From positions 1-8,904 of the forward strand of contig JAKDKP010000062.1 of NCBI GenBank assembly GCA_030453285.1: 8,904 bases of DNA, in the 5' to 3' direction. This document shows, in pieces, positions 6,109 through 8,904 of this stretch; within the stretch, counting starts at the first letter, position 1; each line of letters starts with the position of its first letter. The position numbers were made by a program, and so were the translations under genes. The stretch is from Propionibacteriales bacterium. GTDB taxonomy: Bacteria; Actinomycetota; Actinomycetes; Propionibacteriales; Propionibacteriaceae. Below the pieces are notes generated by a model. It worked only from the letters and a program-made list of their open reading frames with translations. It searched no databases and was not told the origin of the DNA.

Positions 6109-7073
6109 TGTCCCAGCCTCTGGCCACGACTCCGGCCCAGTCCAAGGTCGCGCTTCGTCACATCGTGGTGTTCGTCGTGCTGGCGTACGCGTTGTTCTGG
6201 CTGATCAGCCTGCCGTTGTGGCTCGACCCGCAGGGACTGGCCGCGCCGTACGCGAGACCGTTGATGGCTGCGGGCATGTTCAGCCCAGCCCTCGCGGCCG
6301 CCGCCGTCACGCTGCTCCAGCGTCGCTCCCTGCTGGACGGGCTCGGCCTGCGATCGTCCAGTGGGGTCCGGCGCATCATCACGATGTCGCTGGCCGGCGT
6401 GGTGATCGTCATCGTCGTGGTGGCGTTGAGCTGGCTGTTGGCTGGATACCTCGGCGTGGGACGCTTCGACCTCTCGATGCCCGGGGCCGACCTGCTCCTG
6501 GCCGGCGTGCCGGCCGACAAACTCCCCGCGGGGATGACTCCGCAGACGGCATTCTGGGTGCAGCTCGGATCGGGCCTGGTGGCCGGCGCGACGATCAACG
6601 CGGTTTTCGGAGCTGGTGAGGAGATGGGTTGGCGTGGCTGGTTCGTGCCGGCCTTGCTGCCTCTGGGTCGGGTGCCGGCGATGGTGATCGCCGGTGTGGT
6701 CTGGGGCGGATGGCACGCGCCGATCATGCTGCTCGGCTACAACTACCCCGGCGCCCCACGACCGCTGGCGATGGGGTTGATGCTGATCTTCACCACCCTG
6801 TTCGGCACCCTGCTGGCCTGGCTGCGGATCCGGAGTGATTCGATCGTCCCTGCCGCGATCGCCCACGGCGTCCTGAACGCGATAGTCGGGTTCACCTTCG
6901 TCTTTGCCGCCGGGGGGGACCTGGACTGGGCGCTCGCCTCCCCGATGGGGATGATCGGCTTCATCGTGCTGCTGCCCGTGGCGGCCGCCCTGCTGCGTCA
7001 GCAGTGGACGGCGCTGCCACGCATCGGTGTCGATCCCCGGCCCACCACGTCGACCGGGGCTGCCCAGGGCTGA
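6108..7073 (+). CDS. CPBP-family intramembrane metalloprotease (CAAX/Abi type)
   Basis: This 321-aa integral membrane protein has about eight hydrophobic segments (about 17-38, 51-70, 88-113, 150-168, 190-210, 221-240, 246-268, 281-297). The three family signatures are present: GEEMGWRGW with Glu171/Glu172 and Arg176; VVWGGWH with His203; and HGVLN with His253 and Asn257. These residues coordinate metal and water in the CAAX-protease/Rce1-like fold, so it should be catalytically competent. In bacteria, family members process peptides or give immunity to secreted bacteriocins, or have unknown substrates; prenylated CAAX proteins are not expected here. The ATG start sits 6 nt after a -10 hexamer with no ribosome site, so the mRNA is probably leaderless. 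It is transcribed separately from the phoD operon and ends 3 nt from the stop of the convergent amidase gene. Its composition matches the core genome, so a link with the exporter 3 kb to the left is not implied. Confidence 0.9.
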   Translation: MSQPLATTPAQSKVALRHIVVFVVLAYALFWLISLPLWLDPQGLAAPYARPLMAAGMFSPALAAAAVTLLQRRSLLDGLGLRSSSGVRRIITMSLAGVVIVIVVVALSWLLAGYLGVGRFDLSMPGADLLLAGVPADKLPAGMTPQTAFWVQLGSGLVAGATINAVFGAGEEMGWRGWFVPALLPLGRVPAMVIAGVVWGGWHAPIMLLGYNYPGAPRPLAMGLMLIFTTLFGTLLAWLRIRSDSIVPAAIAHGVLNAIVGFTFVFAAGGDLDWALASPMGMIGFIVLLPVAAALLRQQWTALPRIGVDPRPTTSTGAAQG

Positions 7074-7087
7074 TGATCAGCTCAGCC
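7067..7087. terminator. overlapping hairpins at convergent gene ends
   Basis: Two mutually exclusive stems cover both stop codons. GGCTGA (7068-7073) pairs with TCAGCC (7082-7087) around an 8-nt loop. Alternatively GGGCTG (7067-7072) pairs with CAGCTC (7078-7083), including one G-U pair, around 5 nt. A further CCCCGG/CCGGGG pair lies at 7035-7040/7054-7059. There are no U-tracts. It may stop transcription from both sides. Confidence 0.3.
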
Positions 7088-7895
7088 GTCGGTTGTCCAG
7101 CACGCCGAGCGTCCGTCGAACCTCTTGGGCCAGGGTCGGCTCGATGGTCCCGACCAGCAACTCGGGGCCATCACCGGCGGTGAGTATCGAGATTCCGTAC
7201 GGGGAAACGATCTGGGAGTGCCCGACACCGGTCGGTGCCTTCGAGGCGGTCGGTGGTTCGTCGGCCCTGGCCGGTCCGGCTGCCGGATCGGCCTGGCCGC
7301 AGGCCAGCACCCAACTCCCCGAGTCGAGGGCGCGCGCCCGCACCAGCAGGTCCCACTGTTCGGGCTTTCCTTCTCCAGCGCCCCAACTCGCGGCGACCAC
7401 GATCACCTCGGCGCCCCGGCGGGCCAGCTCGATGTACAGCTCAGCGAAGCGGACGTCGTAGCAGGTGGTCAGGCCCACTCTGGTGCCCGCGATGTTGATC
7501 ACCACCGGCGAGTCACCGGCCGCCACGGTGTCGGACTCGGCAAACCCGTACGCGTCGAAGAGGTGGATCTTGTCGTAGCCGGTGATCGTGCCGTCCGGTC
7601 CACAGGCGAGCAGGGTGTTGCGCACCCGTCCACCGTCGGCCGGGGTGAACATGCCGGCGATCACGGTGATCCGGTGCTCGACGGCCAGCGCGGAGACTCC
7701 CGTGGCCCACGGTCCATCCAGTGGCTCAGCGATCGGGGCCAGCGGGTTTCCGAACGCCCGCATCATCGCTTCCGGCAGCACGACCAGGTCGGCGTGCTGG
7801 GCCGCGGCGGCAGCCACCTGCTCGGCGACCAGTTCGAGGTTCTGTTCCGGATCGGCGCTGCTGTTGACCTGGGCCAGGGCGACGGAGAGAGACAT
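7077..7895 (-). CDS. nitrilase-superfamily carbon-nitrogen hydrolase (Nit-type amidase)
   Basis: This 272-aa cytoplasmic amidase is of normal length for the Nit1/Nit2-like branch. The catalytic set is intact: Glu42 in LVVLPEAMM, Lys109 in YDKIHLFD, Cys145 in GLTTCYDVRFAELY, and a second conserved Glu120 in GFAESDTV. The CYDVRF-ELY context and KIHLFD…ES spacing are typical of omega-amidase and deaminated-glutathione amidase relatives rather than aliphatic nitrilases, so hydrolysis of a small dicarboxylate monoamide is the best guess. The exact substrate cannot be told from sequence. The N-terminus SLSVALAQVN begins directly with the first beta strand, supporting ATG at 7895. No Shine-Dalgarno is seen upstream (TGTCCCC). 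A poor -10-like TGAAAT lies 7 nt before the ATG on the minus strand (7908-7903), so a leaderless start is possible. It is divergent from the acidic-protein gene and convergent with the CPBP gene. Confidence 0.92.
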   Translation of the reverse strand: MSLSVALAQVNSSADPEQNLELVAEQVAAAAAQHADLVVLPEAMMRAFGNPLAPIAEPLDGPWATGVSALAVEHRITVIAGMFTPADGGRVRNTLLACGPDGTITGYDKIHLFDAYGFAESDTVAAGDSPVVINIAGTRVGLTTCYDVRFAELYIELARRGAEVIVVAASWGAGEGKPEQWDLLVRARALDSGSWVLACGQADPAAGPARADEPPTASKAPTGVGHSQIVSPYGISILTAGDGPELLVGTIEPTLAQEVRRTLGVLDNRRLS

Positions 7896-7908
7896 GGGGA
7901 CAATTTCA

Positions 7909-7931
7909 ACCGATCGTCACACCGATGTCAC
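7909..7931. promoter_or_regulatory. tandem repeat, candidate operator between divergent genes
   Basis: ACCGATCGTCAC (7909-7920) is followed immediately by ACCGATGTCAC (7921-7931), identical apart from one extra C. It lies in the only 60 nt separating the amidase start (7895) from the GTG at 7956. This is 14-36 nt upstream of the amidase start and about -47 to -25 relative to the predicted start of the other transcript. The position suits a regulator touching both promoters. The regulator is unknown, and the length is short enough that chance is not excluded. Confidence 0.35.
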
Positions 7932-7942
7932 GCTGCGCGGTC

Positions 7943-7956
7943 TAGCGTGAGGGGTG
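7943..7956 (+). promoter_or_regulatory. leaderless-type promoter of the acidic-protein gene
   Basis: TAGCGT (7943-7948) fits TANNNT. It is followed by 7 nt (GAGGGGT) and then the GTG start at 7956. GAGGGG is too close (1 nt) to act as a ribosome site, so transcription probably starts at or next to the GTG. No convincing -35 is seen; that region is occupied by the tandem repeat. Confidence 0.5.
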
Positions 7957-8534
7957 TGGACCAAGACACCCCGCAGTGGACGCCCGAAGCACGTACCCAA
8001 TTCGAGACCGTCGCCCGACAGGCCATCGACGCCCTGAAGGCGCACGTCGACCTGATTCGCCGGGTCGGCCCTGACGACGGCCAGGAGCAGGAACGATCCG
8101 GCTCCCTGCTCACCGCCGCCCTCGACAACCTGGCCGATGCAGAGTTCGATCTGACCGGCGACTTCCCGTACGTGCTGGACCTCGAACTCTCCACCGATGA
8201 TCTTGCCGAGGAGGAGGGTGATGACGAGGGGGAGGAGCTGGACACCGTCGCGGTGCTGATGCGGATGGACTTCGCCGTTGATGATCATGACGTCCTGCTG
8301 CAGACCGCCCGGCAGGGCGTCGTCGAACACGACGAGATGGATGCCGAGGACGCCGAGGAGTCGATCACCGAGATTGAAGCCGCCATCTTCGCCGTCGCTC
8401 ACGCGCGGGGCTGGGACGCCCTGCTCGACGACGCGGTGCCCGGGCTGGCAGCGCTGAGCACCTACGCCGAGGTCGTCCGGGACCCCGAGGAACTGGAACT
8501 CGAGGTCGACGAGGATCCCGACGACGAGGACTGA
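7956..8534 (+). CDS. highly acidic protein of unknown function
   Basis: This is a 192-aa protein that I do not recognise. The frame is open much further left, but that part is the antisense of the amidase gene. GTG 7956 is chosen because it follows a -10 hexamer by 7 nt and begins the sense-like sequence MDQDTPQWTPEARTQFE. By hand count about 58 of 192 residues are Asp/Glu and only about 10 are Lys/Arg, so the pI should be very low. There is a predicted helical N-terminus (about 9-36), acidic clusters at 81-95 (DDLAEEEGDDEGEE), 122-140 and a tail 177-192 (…ELEVDEDPDDED), and a more ordinary helical segment 140-172. There is no signal peptide, no membrane segment and no enzyme motif. An acidic cytoplasmic protein of this kind could bind a basic partner or cations (speculative). 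It may share control with the divergent amidase through the tandem repeat. It ends 49 nt before the convergent kinase-like gene's stop. Confidence 0.82.
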   Translation: MDQDTPQWTPEARTQFETVARQAIDALKAHVDLIRRVGPDDGQEQERSGSLLTAALDNLADAEFDLTGDFPYVLDLELSTDDLAEEEGDDEGEELDTVAVLMRMDFAVDDHDVLLQTARQGVVEHDEMDAEDAEESITEIEAAIFAVAHARGWDALLDDAVPGLAALSTYAEVVRDPEELELEVDEDPDDED

Positions 8535-8554
8535 TGTCGCCGGCGCACGACGCG

Positions 8555-8587
8555 TCGCCATCGGGCGAGGGTGACTGGTCAGGTCAC
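8555..8587. terminator. weak inverted repeats between convergent stops
   Basis: TCGCC (8555-8559) pairs with GGCGA (8564-8568) around 4 nt, and GTGAC (8571-8575) pairs with GTCAC (8583-8587) around 7 nt, the latter running over the stop codon of the minus-strand gene. Both stems are only 5 bp with no U-tract, so this is a tentative bidirectional stop. Confidence 0.2.
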
Positions 8588-8904
8588 AGGAAGCGGTCCT
8601 GATCAAGGTCGGCGCGTACGGGGACCGGACCGATCTGTTCCTGCATCGCTCGTAGGAGTTGGTCACAGGATGCCGGGCCAAGCACCACCTCGCCGGCCAC
8701 ACCAAGCGTGTCCGCCGCGACGTACCACTGCCGAAGTTTGTCGGCCGGGACGTCCACGCCCGCCCGCCCGTCGTGCCGGCGGAGCGTCTCGGTCAACGGC
8801 ACGTCGAGGTAGAAGATGTGACTCGGCCCGGCGTGTTCCTTGATCAACTGATGCAGCATCACGCCGTAGTGAGCCCCGACCAGGATGCCCTCGACGATCA
8901 CGTG
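8584..8904 (-). CDS. P-loop kinase-like protein (AAA_33 type), N-terminus cut off
   Basis: The minus-strand frame is open to the window end; about 106 C-terminal residues are present, ending at the stop 8586-8584. The GTG at 8901 is not a credible start because the frame continues (His before it) and the P-loop must lie further upstream. Visible family landmarks are VIVEGILVGAHYGVML (end of the Walker B-like strand), a strand FYLDVPLTETLRRH with the lid arginines, and RQWYVAADTLG, where kinases of this group have a W-Y-x-x-x-D-x-L motif. These match the small actinobacterial AAA-family kinase-like ATPases often annotated only as kinase. The phosphoryl acceptor is unknown, and zeta-toxin or CMP-kinase-like relatives cannot be excluded. 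It is convergent with the acidic-protein gene. Confidence 0.75.
   Translation of the reverse strand, partial: HVIVEGILVGAHYGVMLHQLIKEHAGPSHIFYLDVPLTETLRRHDGRAGVDVPADKLRQWYVAADTLGVAGEVVLGPASCDQLLRAMQEQIGPVPVRADLDQDRFL

Noticed and set aside
7035..7059. CCCCGG/CCGGGG inverted repeat as an independent terminator
   Set aside because: It has a 13-nt loop, lies inside the CPBP coding sequence and has no U-tract. Such short GC-only repeats occur by chance at this composition, so it is mentioned only with the junction hairpins.
6108..7073. CPBP protease as bacteriocin immunity protein for the left-hand exporter locus
   Set aside because: It is separated by the phoD operon, has its own promoter and has core-like composition, so proximity alone does not support a link.
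7125..7955. N-terminal extension of the acidic protein back to 7125
   Set aside because: This part is antisense to the intact amidase gene and rich in Arg/Gly/His shadow sequence. The promoter and GTG at 7956 explain the real start.

Overview
The window looks like chromosomal DNA from a high-GC Gram-positive bacterium (Actinobacteria; the exact lineage cannot be fixed from this sequence). Evidence: strongly G/C-ending codons from about 3,100 onward, a Tat-exported PhoD-type phosphatase, two genes whose start codon lies 6-7 nt after a TANNNT -10 hexamer (leaderless style), and actinobacterial-looking relatives of each core gene.

Left part (1-3084): a two-gene co-directional unit with a different base composition. 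A TPR-rich protein, whose reading frame is open to the window edge and so is probably the C-terminal part of a larger protein, overlaps by 4 nt (TTGA) with a complete fused permease-ATPase ABC exporter. The TPR gene is near 50% GC, the exporter intermediate, and everything to the right about two-thirds GC. This looks like the right-hand edge of an acquired accessory locus, perhaps a peptide or natural-product locus, although no precursor or modifying enzyme is visible. A bulged hairpin after the exporter may terminate it.

Middle (3085-6055): a probable phosphate-starvation operon. An 11-bp direct repeat resembling PHO-box units overlaps the -35 region of a plausible promoter. It precedes a Tat-secreted PhoD alkaline phosphatase/phosphodiesterase and, 13 nt after its stop, a secreted protein of unknown function made of seven degenerate beta-rich repeats (propeller-like, with Asp-rich loops).

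Right part (6056-8904): core-type genes. These are a CPBP-family membrane protease with a leaderless promoter; a convergent (3-nt gap) nitrilase-superfamily amidase on the minus strand; a divergent, very acidic protein of unknown function with another leaderless-type GTG start; and the C-terminal part of a P-loop kinase-like protein on the minus strand, cut by the window end. The 60-bp region between the amidase and the acidic gene carries a tandem, nearly perfect 11/12-bp repeat that may be an operator for both. No rRNA, tRNA, CRISPR array, transposase or integrase was recognised.
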